From NCBI RefSeq assembly GCF_030378065.1, contig NZ_JAUCGJ010000002.1, positions 1 to 64,000 of the forward strand: a stretch of DNA of 64,000 nucleotides. Direction: 5' to 3'. Shown one piece after another: positions 34,312 through 45,476 of this stretch. Each line of letters starts with the position of its first letter. Position 1 is the first letter of the stretch. The notes beneath the pieces were generated by a model. It made no database searches and was not told the DNA's origin. It saw only the letters and a program-made list of their open reading frames with translations. This DNA comes from Candidatus Venteria ishoeyi. Its GTDB lineage: Bacteria > Pseudomonadota > Gammaproteobacteria > Beggiatoales > Beggiatoaceae. A program made the translations under genes and the position numbers.

Positions 34312-35331
34312 TCAACCTTGCTCAAATTGCTTATCTGCAATCCATCGGCTGATGCCGTGATGAATATTAATACCAAATTTCTCCAAAAAATTACGTTTTG
34401 CTTCATAAGTCACGCAATATAAATCTGCATCTTTGGCCGCTTGCAATAAATAATCGTCACTGGTTATCAAGGCATCAACCAAACCCAGTTCTTTGGCATG
34501 GGTTCCAAACCAGTGCTCTCCCGTGGAAATTTTAACAATATCCAGACTGGGACGGTTTTCCTGAATAAAACTTTTAAATAACTGATGGGTTTCTTCCAAC
34601 TCTTCAGTAAATTTTTCACGCCCCTGTGAGGTATTTTCACCAAACATGCTTAAGGTGCGTTTATATTCTCCGGCTGTTAATTGTTCAAAATCAACATCCA
34701 GTTTTTTCAACAGGCGATTAAAATTGGGAATTTGCGCCAACACACCGACTGAACCCAGGATTGCAAATGGCGCAGCCAGCACTTTGTGACCAACACAGGC
34801 CATCATATAACCCCCGCTAGCTGCCACTTTGTCCACGGCAACCGTCAGTTGCAAACCGTGATTACGAATGCGCTGTAATTGTGAGGCCGCCAAGCCGTAA
34901 CCATGTACCACGCCACCAGCACTTTCCAGGCGTAAAACCACTTCATCATCGGCCTGCGCCGTGGTGAGTATTGCAGTAATTTCCGTTGCCAGGGCATCGG
35001 TTTCCGTAGCGCGAATATCACCGTGAAAATCTAAAACAAAAATACGCTTTTTATGTTTTTCATCCCCTTCTTTTTGCTGTTTTTTCAGTGCTTTTTGGGC
35101 TTCTTTTTCCTTTTTATCCCGTGCTTTTTGGGCTTCTTCACTGAGAATGACATCTTCTAACAGTGTTTGATACTGTTTATAACGCTCATTCAATTTGATA
35201 ACTTTCAGTTCGCCTTCTTCATCCTGGTGACGATGGCTTGCAAAAACAGCAACTCCAATGACAAGCAATACAGCCGCCAATAAGGTCAGTGTCTTTGCCA
35301 AAAATAATCCATACTCTAATAAAAATTCCAC
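34312..35331 (-). CDS. sohB: Inner-membrane serine protease SohB
   Basis: 339 residues. One N-terminal membrane anchor (about 8-32), a long Lys/Glu-rich coiled coil (about 50-95), then the SppA/SohB peptidase S49 domain: nucleophile Ser in KVAASGGYMMA near 170 and general-base Lys in GEYKRTLS near 222. S49 peptidases act in signal-peptide degradation and envelope quality control. Length is normal. It lies 32 bases upstream of the HD-GYP gene on the same strand. Confidence 0.93.
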   Translation of the reverse strand: MEFLLEYGLFLAKTLTLLAAVLLVIGVAVFASHRHQDEEGELKVIKLNERYKQYQTLLEDVILSEEAQKARDKKEKEAQKALKKQQKEGDEKHKKRIFVLDFHGDIRATETDALATEITAILTTAQADDEVVLRLESAGGVVHGYGLAASQLQRIRNHGLQLTVAVDKVAASGGYMMACVGHKVLAAPFAILGSVGVLAQIPNFNRLLKKLDVDFEQLTAGEYKRTLSMFGENTSQGREKFTEELEETHQLFKSFIQENRPSLDIVKISTGEHWFGTHAKELGLVDALITSDDYLLQAAKDADLYCVTYEAKRNFLEKFGINIHHGISRWIADKQFEQG

Positions 35332-35472
35332 TTGCTGCTTATTCCTTAAAATTCAATCCACCCTAAACACAGAAACCTGATAGATCAAAAAAATACTACC
35401 AGGTTTGGTATAGGTACTGAGTGCAATATCAGCTTTTTTCAAGCGAAATATTACGAAAAGGTGTTGATGCTA

Positions 35473-35844
35473 TCAGAGGATAATGGCTGCTGCAAATTTC
35501 AGCACATTACCTGCATATTGTGCAACCTGTTGACCATTTTGATAAGATTCCACCGCTTGGCTCAAGCCGGTTACTGCCGCTTCAGCATCAGCCTCACTGA
35601 TTTGATTGTCCACGGTTTGTACTTGTGAAGATTGTTGCAAAGCATCAATGAACATCGCCGAAGTAGCTTGATTTGCCCCCATGTAGGCATCTAGTTGCGC
35701 TTGCAATTCAATGATGTATTTACCTTGCAGCGCAACCATTTTCAGCATTTGTTGCGTAACTTTCCAGTCTGGGTCATGTACAGGGCTGTCGCCTTGCATG
35801 GCTTGTTCAAATTTGGCTATTTCTTCGGGTGTGAGGGTTGACAT
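35473..35844 (-). CDS. Hypothetical acidic protein, 123 aa
   Basis: Not recognised. 123 residues from the ATG at 35844, which has AAGGAAAC upstream; eight more codons to 35868 are less likely. Predicted helical, with an amphipathic start (LTPEEIAKFEQAMQGD), a central coiled-coil like region (LQGKYIIELQAQLDAYMG) and a hydrophobic end (YAGNVLKFAAAIIL) that may insert in or lean on a membrane. Downstream of an envelope lipoprotein gene, upstream of sohB. Confidence 0.6.
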   Translation of the reverse strand: MSTLTPEEIAKFEQAMQGDSPVHDPDWKVTQQMLKMVALQGKYIIELQAQLDAYMGANQATSAMFIDALQQSSQVQTVDNQISEADAEAAVTGLSQAVESYQNGQQVAQYAGNVLKFAAAIIL

Positions 35845-35874
35845 CAGTATGGTTTCCTTGTGGAGCAAAAGTGG

Positions 35875-35915
35875 TTTTTTTGTGCCTTAAAGCACAAAAA
35901 AGAAGCTTTTGCGTA
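35875..35915. repeat. Hairpin with GTTACGCAAAAGCTTC arm (copy 1)
   Basis: TTTTTTGTGC and GCACAAAAAA pair around CTTAAA; on the minus strand the full unit reads GTTACGCAAAAGCTTCTTTT followed by the hairpin. A close relative is at 43564-43610. Between the lipoprotein (35932) and the 123-residue protein gene. With an A/T-rich stem it may be a terminator in either direction. Confidence 0.6.
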
Positions 35916-35931
35916 ACACCTTATTTAATGG

Positions 35932-36789
35932 TTAGAGACTGTCTGCAAACACCTGACTACCTTTAGTCAGTAGGTTCACCGCAGCATTACGATAAAATTC
36001 ATCATCAATATACTTATTGCCTAATACCCCTAACAGACTGGCAACTTCTTTCTGATCAATATTGCGGATGGTACTTTTCATATTAATTTCACTCTGGGTA
36101 TAAGCTAAAATTGCCTGACCATGAGTGCGTGCCAAATCCAGTTCTTCATTGATTTCCCGTTGCAGACCATTTAATAGTTGCAGGGATGCCAAAGTACTTT
36201 GGGTATAATAGGCCAGCTTCGCATCATAGCGGCTTAAGCGTCGTTCCGCTTCTTTGTAATAAATATTATCACGCCCCTGTTTATTATTGCTCCGACGTAA
36301 TTCCTTTAATGTTTTTAACAAATCATGTGCTTTTTTTGGTGTGAACTCAGCATCCTGAACTGCGCTATAAATCCAACCTTCTTTTATCATCAGCTTACGT
36401 CGGTCTTGTTCACTGATGCCACGCTCCAGCGAAGATTTGACATGCTGATAGCGTTCAAAAAATTTGGCGCGTTTATTAAAAAAAGTGTTGCGTACTTTCT
36501 TAAATGCTTGTTCCCAGTCCTTAGCCTTAGGTGATAAGACTGGTGGCCCAACCACGGCAATCATCTCTGCTTCCATCGTTGTAATATAATCAATAATCAG
36601 GGCATTGCCGATTGAAGTTAACAGCGGCTCATAGACTTGCTGGAGCAAGTGGCTGTTTGCAGTCAGTGCGTTCAAATTCTGCATATTTTGTTCTGCTACA
36701 GGTTTGACTGCTGCGGTAGGTGCTGAGCAGCCCTGCAACAGGAACAAAAATAAACCCAGCAAAAAGATGGGGGATTTTATAACTCTCAT
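35932..36789 (-). CDS. Hypothetical envelope lipoprotein, 285 aa
   Basis: Signal peptide with lipobox (FLFLLQGCSAP, Cys near 21). The mature part is helical, with conserved-looking blocks such as VGPPVLSPKAKDWEQAFKKVRN and repeated basic/acidic heptads (about 130-200) suggesting a coiled coil. No family is recognised. It follows the HEAT-repeat transporter gene on the same strand (gap 64 bases), so it may be part of that unit. Confidence 0.65.
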   Translation of the reverse strand: MRVIKSPIFLLGLFLFLLQGCSAPTAAVKPVAEQNMQNLNALTANSHLLQQVYEPLLTSIGNALIIDYITTMEAEMIAVVGPPVLSPKAKDWEQAFKKVRNTFFNKRAKFFERYQHVKSSLERGISEQDRRKLMIKEGWIYSAVQDAEFTPKKAHDLLKTLKELRRSNNKQGRDNIYYKEAERRLSRYDAKLAYYTQSTLASLQLLNGLQREINEELDLARTHGQAILAYTQSEINMKSTIRNIDQKEVASLLGVLGNKYIDDEFYRNAAVNLLTKGSQVFADSL

Positions 36790-36853
36790 ATTTTATTTTC
36801 CTATTGATAACCGTATTCTTTCACTTCACAGTGTTATTAAAATAGCGGATAGC

Positions 36854-39700
36854 TTAACCGATCACACCCAGTAATTCGCGGGTTTTTTCATCCTCATACA
36901 AGACATCCATATGACTGCTGGTGGTGTCATGACTATAATAAAGACAAGCTCTGAGCAGCGTATGTTCGATTGACATCAGTGCCTGTTGATAATAGCGGGC
37001 ATTTAATACCCAATATTTTGTCATATTTAAGTGGCCGGAGTCAGTTTTTATCATATCCTGCGGGTTATCCGGCATGAGTTCTGTATCTTCAGTCAATAAT
37101 AAGGGCATTTTAAACAACGATTGATGAATCTTATCGAGCATCTCCAGAGAGGTCGGGCGTTCATCAAAATAACGTAATAAGCGATCCGCAAGATAGCTCT
37201 CTCGGGCATTAGACATAACTTCCAGTGCATTACCCTGATTCGCGCGACTTTCAGAAAGCAAACCCTGGGATATACGGTGGAAAAACTCACGGGTTTCCCC
37301 GGATAAATAAGTGATTGCGGTTATCACGGTACGCAAGTGATCATAAGCTATTTCCAATAATATTTTTTCTACCAGTGATTTGCTGGGGTTATCCGGCTCT
37401 TTTTCGCGGTATAACCATAATAAGGCCATTAAATAAATAAAATGCTGCAAAGCATGATCGGCTTCCTGTTGTAGTTGCAGGCACTGTTTATCCGATAACT
37501 GCTGATAAATCAATGATAATATTTCAAAGCGTTCTTCAGTTGGAATATCCGGCTGAAATACCCGTTGTTCCAGTACGGGACGTGCCTGCGCTAATTGCAA
37601 GTGTAATAAAGCTTTGCTTTCATTAACCAATATATGTTCTTTGGAGCCTAATAACTGAATCACTGGTATCCAGTCGGTTGCCGCGCTGCATTTTCGCAAA
37701 GCACGCAGGGCGGCAATTTTCATTGACTTGGCATCATCATTTTGTAAAACATCAATAAAGTCAGCCCGATAGGGATTTAGCTGCTCTCCCAGCATATCAA
37801 TATAAGATTGAAATGCAGCTAAGCGAATTTTGATATTGGTATTTTCTAAAAAGGGCATCACCATACGACTGTAAGCAGGATTCTGAAAATGTCCTAATAA
37901 ACGTAAATACAAGGAAAAATCAGGTAAATCCGGGCGTGCCAGACGAATTAATAAACGCTGTTCCAGATCATCGCGTTGTTCTCTGGAACAATCAGGGTGC
38001 TGGTACAGATTAAATAAGGCTTCAGTAAATACTAAGGGCGAAGGGTGTAATAAAAAACGCTCAACATTCTGAGTCAGTTCAACCACGTTAAGGTTAAAGT
38101 GTTGCAATGTATGTAATATCAAATGCAGCGTTGCCGGATTGTTCTCCAAACGCAGCGCATGTAATAAATGCTTCAGAATGGACTCTGACGGAGGTAACAC
38201 GGATAAGGTTTCAACACAATGACGCTTGATATCAGTATCGGAACTTTGGCGTAGTAATTTACCAATCGGATGCTCAAAACCTTTAAGCTTGACCACACGC
38301 ACCATTTCCAGCGCAGCAATGACCTCCTGGGTTTTTTCACCGCTGAGTTTGGTTTCCAGCATTTGTTTTAAGCTGTTAAGTTTACCCACCTTGGCTTTAC
38401 GTGAAAACAGGTTATTGTCCAGCAAACCATAAACCCCGGCATTGTAAGCAGCCCATTGGGGCAATGCCATAATGATGCCGATAATCGATAAAATCAGCGT
38501 CAACAAGGGGAGATAAAACATCAGCTCTGTATTGGGTAAATGCTCCTTGAGCAATAATAAGGTTGAGCTGGCGATGACCGTTGCCAATGGAAAAATAATA
38601 CCGTTAAGAAAAGCTTTGGTGGTACCCCACATATTTGGCGGTACGGCATTAAATAATAAATTATTGGCAGGGGTGCGCAAAGCACCACGCATTTCCTGGT
38701 TAACAAATTGTGAGATCACCCCCGCCACAAAACCAAAACGGAATAATAAACCCAGCGATACCAGCAACATTAAAACGGGATGTAATAAATTGCTGGCACC
38801 TACGCCCAATTTCATGAATAAACGTGAAGTCACAAAAATCTGTAACAACAACCAGGCGGTGTTACCAAAAATTTCATAAATGGCAAAAAAGGAGGCTCTT
38901 TCCTTGGCTTCCGGGAATATTTCCGGGTAAATCAAAGCTTGATATTGATATTCCAGAAATTTGCTGCCGACCACAAACAGCAACAAACCAATCGCCATAT
39001 ACAGCATCAGCCGGGAATGGATAATATAAAAAAAGCCATTTTTTAATTCTTCAATCGTGCTGCGTGGTTTTTGATGTGCATCACCGTGTGAACTACGCAC
39101 TGGCGTTAAACGACGTTGAATCATCCGTAATAACAACATGCCCAACCAATAAGCAAATGCTGTCACCAGAATTAGTGAACTGGGATCAGGGATTACATCC
39201 AACAACCAAACCAGACAACTACCGCCCAGGATGCCGCCGATAGGCAAACCCGCATTGATAAATCCCGTGACCCGTTTTAACTGCACAGTATTAAAATAGG
39301 CCGCAACCACACTGCCGATATGAATGGATATCAGAATATAAATAAAGAAAAAGCCAACAAAAAACAGGCCGTAGACCCAACTCCAGGGCAGGAAAAATAA
39401 AAATTGGGAAAGTAAGGTAAAAATGGTGGCAACAATAAAAAAGAAAATCAGTATGCGCAGGCCACTGACGGTTTTAGTATACTTGGCATAAGCAAACAAA
39501 CCCAACATGGCTGTGGTATCCACCATGATAAAAATCTGCGGCAACACCTCGCCCCCCAGATGCTCTACCAATAGTGTCATGCCAATACTGCGCGCAATAC
39601 TGGAACCAAAGGCAAACACCAGCATTACCAGGAAAAAGTAGCGTACCGCTTCCCATTCGTTGGTTTTAACTGGAAACAATTGGTTCAGAAAGCGCATCAT
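36854..39700 (-). CDS. Npt1/Npt2-type nucleotide transporter with C-terminal HEAT repeats
   Basis: 948 residues. About 1-430 holds some 10-12 membrane segments with the layout of the ADP/ATP-translocase (Npt, TLC) superfamily: KTNEWEAVRYFFLVMLVFAF at the start, FINAGLPIGGILGG, and NLLFNAVPPNMWGTTKAFLNG. The C-terminal half (about 440-900) is helical, with HEAT-type repeats (for example AALRALRKCSAATDWIPVIQLLGSK). Such transporter-HEAT fusions occur in some free-living bacteria; the substrate is not known and need not be ATP. The cyclic-nucleotide-binding gene lies directly upstream, with a gap of a single base. Confidence 0.78.
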   Translation of the reverse strand: MMRFLNQLFPVKTNEWEAVRYFFLVMLVFAFGSSIARSIGMTLLVEHLGGEVLPQIFIMVDTTAMLGLFAYAKYTKTVSGLRILIFFFIVATIFTLLSQFLFFLPWSWVYGLFFVGFFFIYILISIHIGSVVAAYFNTVQLKRVTGFINAGLPIGGILGGSCLVWLLDVIPDPSSLILVTAFAYWLGMLLLRMIQRRLTPVRSSHGDAHQKPRSTIEELKNGFFYIIHSRLMLYMAIGLLLFVVGSKFLEYQYQALIYPEIFPEAKERASFFAIYEIFGNTAWLLLQIFVTSRLFMKLGVGASNLLHPVLMLLVSLGLLFRFGFVAGVISQFVNQEMRGALRTPANNLLFNAVPPNMWGTTKAFLNGIIFPLATVIASSTLLLLKEHLPNTELMFYLPLLTLILSIIGIIMALPQWAAYNAGVYGLLDNNLFSRKAKVGKLNSLKQMLETKLSGEKTQEVIAALEMVRVVKLKGFEHPIGKLLRQSSDTDIKRHCVETLSVLPPSESILKHLLHALRLENNPATLHLILHTLQHFNLNVVELTQNVERFLLHPSPLVFTEALFNLYQHPDCSREQRDDLEQRLLIRLARPDLPDFSLYLRLLGHFQNPAYSRMVMPFLENTNIKIRLAAFQSYIDMLGEQLNPYRADFIDVLQNDDAKSMKIAALRALRKCSAATDWIPVIQLLGSKEHILVNESKALLHLQLAQARPVLEQRVFQPDIPTEERFEILSLIYQQLSDKQCLQLQQEADHALQHFIYLMALLWLYREKEPDNPSKSLVEKILLEIAYDHLRTVITAITYLSGETREFFHRISQGLLSESRANQGNALEVMSNARESYLADRLLRYFDERPTSLEMLDKIHQSLFKMPLLLTEDTELMPDNPQDMIKTDSGHLNMTKYWVLNARYYQQALMSIEHTLLRACLYYSHDTTSSHMDVLYEDEKTRELLGVIG

Positions 39701-39701
39701 A

Positions 39702-40124
39702 TTAATTCATCATGCCCCGCATACGGCTGATCAACACCTTAATAAAACCAAATGCAATGGCTGGATATTCATGCGCCAGTTGCTCCATGTCATTTCTATC
39801 AATAACCAAAAAAGTGCAAGGCCCCCGACAACGTGCAGTTGCAGTGCGGGTTTCGGCATCAAATAAGGCCAGCTCACCTAAAAAATCATTTTCACCAATG
39901 GTGACGACATGGGTTTCCACCCCGTCTTTTTCCCGTAAAATATCAACTTCACCAGATACCACCAGAAATAGCTTATCCCCCACATCACCCTGATAAAACA
40001 GGGTGTGTCCATCGCCATAAGCTTCTTCGCTGGCAATGGTAGAAATCATATAAATATCCTCGGTGTTCAGTGCCGAAAATAAGGGCACCTTATTGAGAAC
40101 AATGATTTTTTCCAATGGGATCAT
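39702..40124 (-). CDS. Stand-alone cyclic-nucleotide-binding domain protein
   Basis: 140 residues with one cNMP-binding domain (about 12-130): DGHTLFYQGDVGDKLFLVVSGEV, then the phosphate-binding cassette GELALFDAETRTATARC with GELA and R-T/A. No HTH follows, so it is not a CRP-type regulator. It is directly upstream of the transporter-HEAT gene. In some genomes a cNMP domain is fused to the same transporter, so this is probably its regulatory subunit. Confidence 0.87.
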   Translation of the reverse strand: MIPLEKIIVLNKVPLFSALNTEDIYMISTIASEEAYGDGHTLFYQGDVGDKLFLVVSGEVDILREKDGVETHVVTIGENDFLGELALFDAETRTATARCRGPCTFLVIDRNDMEQLAHEYPAIAFGFIKVLISRMRGMMN

Positions 40125-40295
40125 GCGTCACTTCCAGACTGGAGACTGATATAGGCTGTCAGATAAATAGTTTCCCAGAATAATTCGTTTCTGGTGGACT
40201 TCCAGTACTAAATTTGGATATTTAATATCTTAAAACCTATAAGTGCTCATTGTGTTTTTATGATTCATGGTCAATCTGCATTGAACGTGCCAGCT

Positions 40296-40781
40296 TTATC
40301 CTGCGGCTGCCCGCACCCATTCACCAGATTTACCGCCAGTTTTTTTCTGCAAGCGAATACCGCTGAGTGTCATGCCGCGATCCACGGCTTTACACATGTC
40401 ATATACCGTTAACAAGGCAATTTCAACTGCCATCAAAGCTTCCATTTCCACCCCGGTCTGACCACGGGTTTCCACCTGAGCCTGACAATAAACCGCCGGT
40501 TGACCATGCTCTAAGGTTAAATCCAGTCCGACTTTGGTTAAAGCCAGCGGATGACATAAGGGGATTAAATCTGCCGTGCGTTTTGCCGCCATGATACCCG
40601 CGACTCTGGCAATACCTAAAACATCGCCTTTTTTATGCTGACCGGTATCAATCAATGTCAGGGTTTCCGCCTGCATATAAATCCGGCCTTCCGCAATGGC
40701 AAGTCGATGGCTGTGTTGTTTGTCGCCGACATCCACCATATGGGCTTCACCGGCTTGATTAAAATGGGTTAATTCTGACAT
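40296..40781 (-). CDS. moaC: Cyclic pyranopterin monophosphate synthase
   Basis: 161 residues, the normal length. MoaC motifs: [33 protein letters not shown] and MCKAVDRGM. It converts the GTP-derived 3',8-cyclo intermediate to cyclic pyranopterin in molybdenum cofactor synthesis. No other moa gene is in the window. Confidence 0.97.
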   Translation of the reverse strand: MSELTHFNQAGEAHMVDVGDKQHSHRLAIAEGRIYMQAETLTLIDTGQHKKGDVLGIARVAGIMAAKRTADLIPLCHPLALTKVGLDLTLEHGQPAVYCQAQVETRGQTGVEMEALMAVEIALLTVYDMCKAVDRGMTLSGIRLQKKTGGKSGEWVRAAAG

Positions 40782-40923
40782 AAATATCTTATATTAAGTG
40801 GAAAACTAAAATAAACAGCAAATTGCTATCATGTACTATCAATATATAATATCAATTTATTTAACCTAAGTTTGTTATATTAGATGGCAAATTCTGTGCA
40901 GTAAAGAATAGGTATTCATGCAA

Positions 40924-43008
40924 TCAGCTTATCCTGCGCCGCTTTTGCCATGCAAAAAATACTGCCATCAGCAATAGAAAGCCCGGTAATATAAATAAAA
41001 AACCCAACGTCAACAGGATGCGCAGGGATTCAGAAAGCACCAGTTTGGCATCAATTGCTGTATGCAGCGGAATCTCCATTTGGGTTTCTTCTGCCAATAA
41101 CCAGTTGAGCAATTGAATCCCTAATTCGAGATTGCTGTGATTATCAACATATTGGTTGGAGAGGAAATCCCCATCCCCTAATACTGCAATTCGCTGTCTG
41201 TTGGCTGCAAGCTTATCTGAATTATTAAGCGTTCGCTGCCAGAGAATACCCAGGGTTTGTTTTTCCTGGTTTGTTGGATTATCTTCCAGTGCTTTTGATG
41301 TTTTTTGCCAGTCTGTGTTGCGCCATGCCTGTTCACCGGTTTGTAACAGCGCGGTGCTTTCCCAGGTTTGTTGTGTGTTTAATTTCAGTGCGCTTGCCTG
41401 GGGAAACAGGGTACGCCCCAATGCTTTGCTAATGGGGTGTGCGGGGTAATTGCTGACCATTGCAATGCTGGCATTGCGCAGACCAAATAAACGCTGGCTG
41501 CTGGGATCAATGATTTGACCGGGTAATAATTCAAAACCTAAGTGTTTGGCAAGCGGTGCCAGACCTTGCAGGGAATCAGGTGCAAGACTGGGATCAAACA
41601 AACATAATAACTGTCCGCCTGTTTGCAGATAATCCAGCACTGCCTGGACTTCGCCTGGGGCTAAGCTGATACGAGGACTGGCAATCACCAATACATCGGT
41701 ATTATCAGGCACTTGCGGTGCTTGTGCCAAGTCCAGTAAATGCAGTTGCAGGCCAAGCTTTGTCAGGTGAATGCCCCAGGTGCCTAAATCGAAGTTCGCA
41801 TTACCCAGCGGGTCGCGCTCGCCATGCCCTCGCAGAAAACTAATATTATGTTGACGGCTGCGCGTCAGACCTTGTAATTGTGTGGTAAACAGGTTTCCCT
41901 TGAGTTCGGAGACAAAGGCTTCCCGTGTTTGGTAACGTATGTGTAGCAGTGCTTCAGGGTGCCGCTTATCTGGCAAGCTGTTTGGCAGCAAGGCAGGATC
42001 CAACCAATGTAGGTGCAGGTTATTTTTGTGCTGTTGATAGGTATGGAGAAATTGCCGAATCGCCTGACGTAATTTTGGTTTTTCCGCACCAACATAAGCG
42101 GTAATTTGCAGGGGTTCTGGTAATTGTTTTAATATTTGCTGACTTTTGAAAGACAAGCTATGTGAGTGATTAGCTGTCCAGTCCCATTGTTTATCATATT
42201 TAACACTTAACCAGGCAAGGCTGATTGCAATGAATAGCAACAATAGATTGATAGATTTTTTAAATGCCAGCGCATGGCGGTGTCCTTGTCTGGCTAAGGT
42301 ACTTGTTGCCAGCCACAATGCCAGCAACGCCAGCAGTGGAAAATAGACAACATCTTGCAGACGCACCTGGCCTTTTAATAAAGCAGCATAATGGTGCTGG
42401 GTTGATAACCAGGCAACCAGCGGATCATCACCCGTGCCCTGCCAGTCTATGCCCCATAACAACAGCAATAAGCTGAAGCTGCCACCCGCCGCTAACATTG
42501 CCGATTTGCTGAGACTGGAAAATAGCAGACCCACAGCCGCAAACAGGGACATTAACAGCCAGCAGCCCAATAGTGCGCTGAGTGTATGTACTACGTCCAA
42601 GCTGCCACCACTGATTAGAGCCAATGGCATCAGGCTGAGCAGTGCTAATAAAAACAGCAATATAGCTTGCAAAGCCAGATATTTGCCAACAATAATCTGC
42701 CAGGGGGAAACGGGGGCACAAAGTAGTAAAGCAAGAGTTTGTTGACGCCGCTCTGCGTTGATCAGCGACATGCTCAGCAGGGGCAGAATCAATAATAAAA
42801 GATGTGCCGCCTTGCTGAATAAATTACCTACGATAACCAGGGTGAAGCCATATTCAGCATCAGCTTGGTGTTGATATTGATTCAGATAATAATCAGTGCT
42901 GAGTAGAAAAAACCAGGCCAGTAAAGTCAGCGTCAGGGCCAGCAGCATCCAGAGCTGGGGTGAGGAAAATAAACTTCGCAGCTCGCGTAAAGCGATGGTC
43001 GCTATCAT
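40924..43008 (-). CDS. ABC-2 permease fused to a GldG-like domain (GldF-GldG fusion)
   Basis: 694 residues. About 1-240 is a six-helix ABC-2 permease (RELRSLFSSPQLW start, ERRQQTLALLLCAPVSPWQIIVGKY). Two further membrane segments at about 245-275 and 660-685 bracket a periplasmic GldG/ABC_transp_aux region (about 285-640) with LPEPLQITAYVG, FLRGHGERDPLG and VLGDGDFLSNQ. In Bacteroidota GldA/F/G form a gliding-related ABC transporter; in proteobacteria the same fold is common without proven gliding role. No ATPase gene is adjacent. Confidence 0.8.
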   Translation of the reverse strand: MIATIALRELRSLFSSPQLWMLLALTLTLLAWFFLLSTDYYLNQYQHQADAEYGFTLVIVGNLFSKAAHLLLLILPLLSMSLINAERRQQTLALLLCAPVSPWQIIVGKYLALQAILLFLLALLSLMPLALISGGSLDVVHTLSALLGCWLLMSLFAAVGLLFSSLSKSAMLAAGGSFSLLLLLWGIDWQGTGDDPLVAWLSTQHHYAALLKGQVRLQDVVYFPLLALLALWLATSTLARQGHRHALAFKKSINLLLLFIAISLAWLSVKYDKQWDWTANHSHSLSFKSQQILKQLPEPLQITAYVGAEKPKLRQAIRQFLHTYQQHKNNLHLHWLDPALLPNSLPDKRHPEALLHIRYQTREAFVSELKGNLFTTQLQGLTRSRQHNISFLRGHGERDPLGNANFDLGTWGIHLTKLGLQLHLLDLAQAPQVPDNTDVLVIASPRISLAPGEVQAVLDYLQTGGQLLCLFDPSLAPDSLQGLAPLAKHLGFELLPGQIIDPSSQRLFGLRNASIAMVSNYPAHPISKALGRTLFPQASALKLNTQQTWESTALLQTGEQAWRNTDWQKTSKALEDNPTNQEKQTLGILWQRTLNNSDKLAANRQRIAVLGDGDFLSNQYVDNHSNLELGIQLLNWLLAEETQMEIPLHTAIDAKLVLSESLRILLTLGFLFILPGFLLLMAVFFAWQKRRRIS

Positions 43009-43043
43009 GCGTTGGAACTTTTTAGCCGGTACTCATTAGTTTG

Positions 43044-43364
43044 TTATTGATTTTCCATCTGCTGTTTAATTTCAACATCGGAAGGTTTGGGTACATCTAG
43101 CAGCCATACTTCAATGTAAGGATTATCCAGTTCATCCTGGGTAATGATGTAATCCAGCCCTGGACAGGCATCAGGATACATTTTTTGTAAGGTTTTACAA
43201 TATTCCCGCACCCCGTGATGACGGGACATTTTAGCGGCATATTCTGCAATACGTTCACGTTTTTCATGACCTTGACGGTTGCTGCGCAGAATTAATATGA
43301 AAATTGCAACAACAGTTAAAATAGTGACAATGATTGCAGAAATACTGAAAGCATCTAAGTCCAT
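43044..43364 (-). CDS. Small single-span membrane protein, 106 aa
   Basis: N-terminal membrane segment (about 8-28, SAIIVTILTVVAIFILIL) followed by a basic then acidic cytosolic part. No family recognised. It lies 35 bases upstream of the GldFG-type gene and is likely in one transcript with it. A cysteine pair (Cys at about 57 and 67) has no obvious role. Confidence 0.65.
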   Translation of the reverse strand: MDLDAFSISAIIVTILTVVAIFILILRSNRQGHEKRERIAEYAAKMSRHHGVREYCKTLQKMYPDACPGLDYIITQDELDNPYIEVWLLDVPKPSDVEIKQQMENQ

Positions 43365-43398
43365 ACCTTAGCTTCTCCTATGAAAATATTTATCTATT

Positions 43399-43561
43399 TA
43401 GGAGTGAAGATGAAATAAATACAGAAACTGGGCGCAGGATTTTTATTTATTTTCAAGGCGTGAAAACAGGCGCATAGCAAGCTATGTAACTGTTTTCACA
43501 ACGTAGAAAATGGAGAAAAAAACCAGCCAGGTTGCTGAAGTTATAAAATTCTCACTCCTTA
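43399..43561 (+). repeat. Long palindromic repeat, type 1 (copy 4)
   Basis: 163 bases. It starts TAGGAGTGAAGATGAAATAA and ends AATTCTCACTCCTTA. The core shows the palindrome most plainly: CGTGAAAACAG and CTGTTTTCAC flank CATAGCAAGCTATG. This copy lacks the CCTAAGTCCAAACAGG segment found in copies 1 to 3. Confidence 0.85.
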
Positions 43562-43563
43562 AT

Positions 43564-43610
43564 ATGTTACGCAAAGGCTTCTTTTTTGTGCTGTAGGCAC
43601 GGAAAAGAAG
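43564..43610. repeat. GTTACGCAAA-type hairpin (copy 2)
   Basis: GTTACGCAAAGGCTTCTTTT is followed by TTGTGC-TGTAG-GCACGGAAAA, a hairpin close to the one at 35875 on the opposite strand. It directly follows the type-1 repeat. Confidence 0.55.
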
Positions 43611-43697
43611 CGGTATTGCCGGGATTATAACCTTTTCTGTTAAAGATGCTGTGTATTTTGAATGATATTTTCTATGAAAATATCCAAATTAAGCTGA

Positions 43698-45389
<1,692 letters not shown>

Positions 45390-45476
45390 TGGATGTGTTG
45401 CTCAAAAAAATACTACTGTACAATATTTTTAATAGGTTTACCAATAGCTTCTGATTTAAGGGTGGGTTTTGTTAGT

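Noticed and set aside
45393-45476. Extended N-terminus of MlaA
   Set aside because: The added 28 residues disrupt the signal peptide and no ribosome site precedes them; the ATG at 45477 gives a normal lipoprotein signal.
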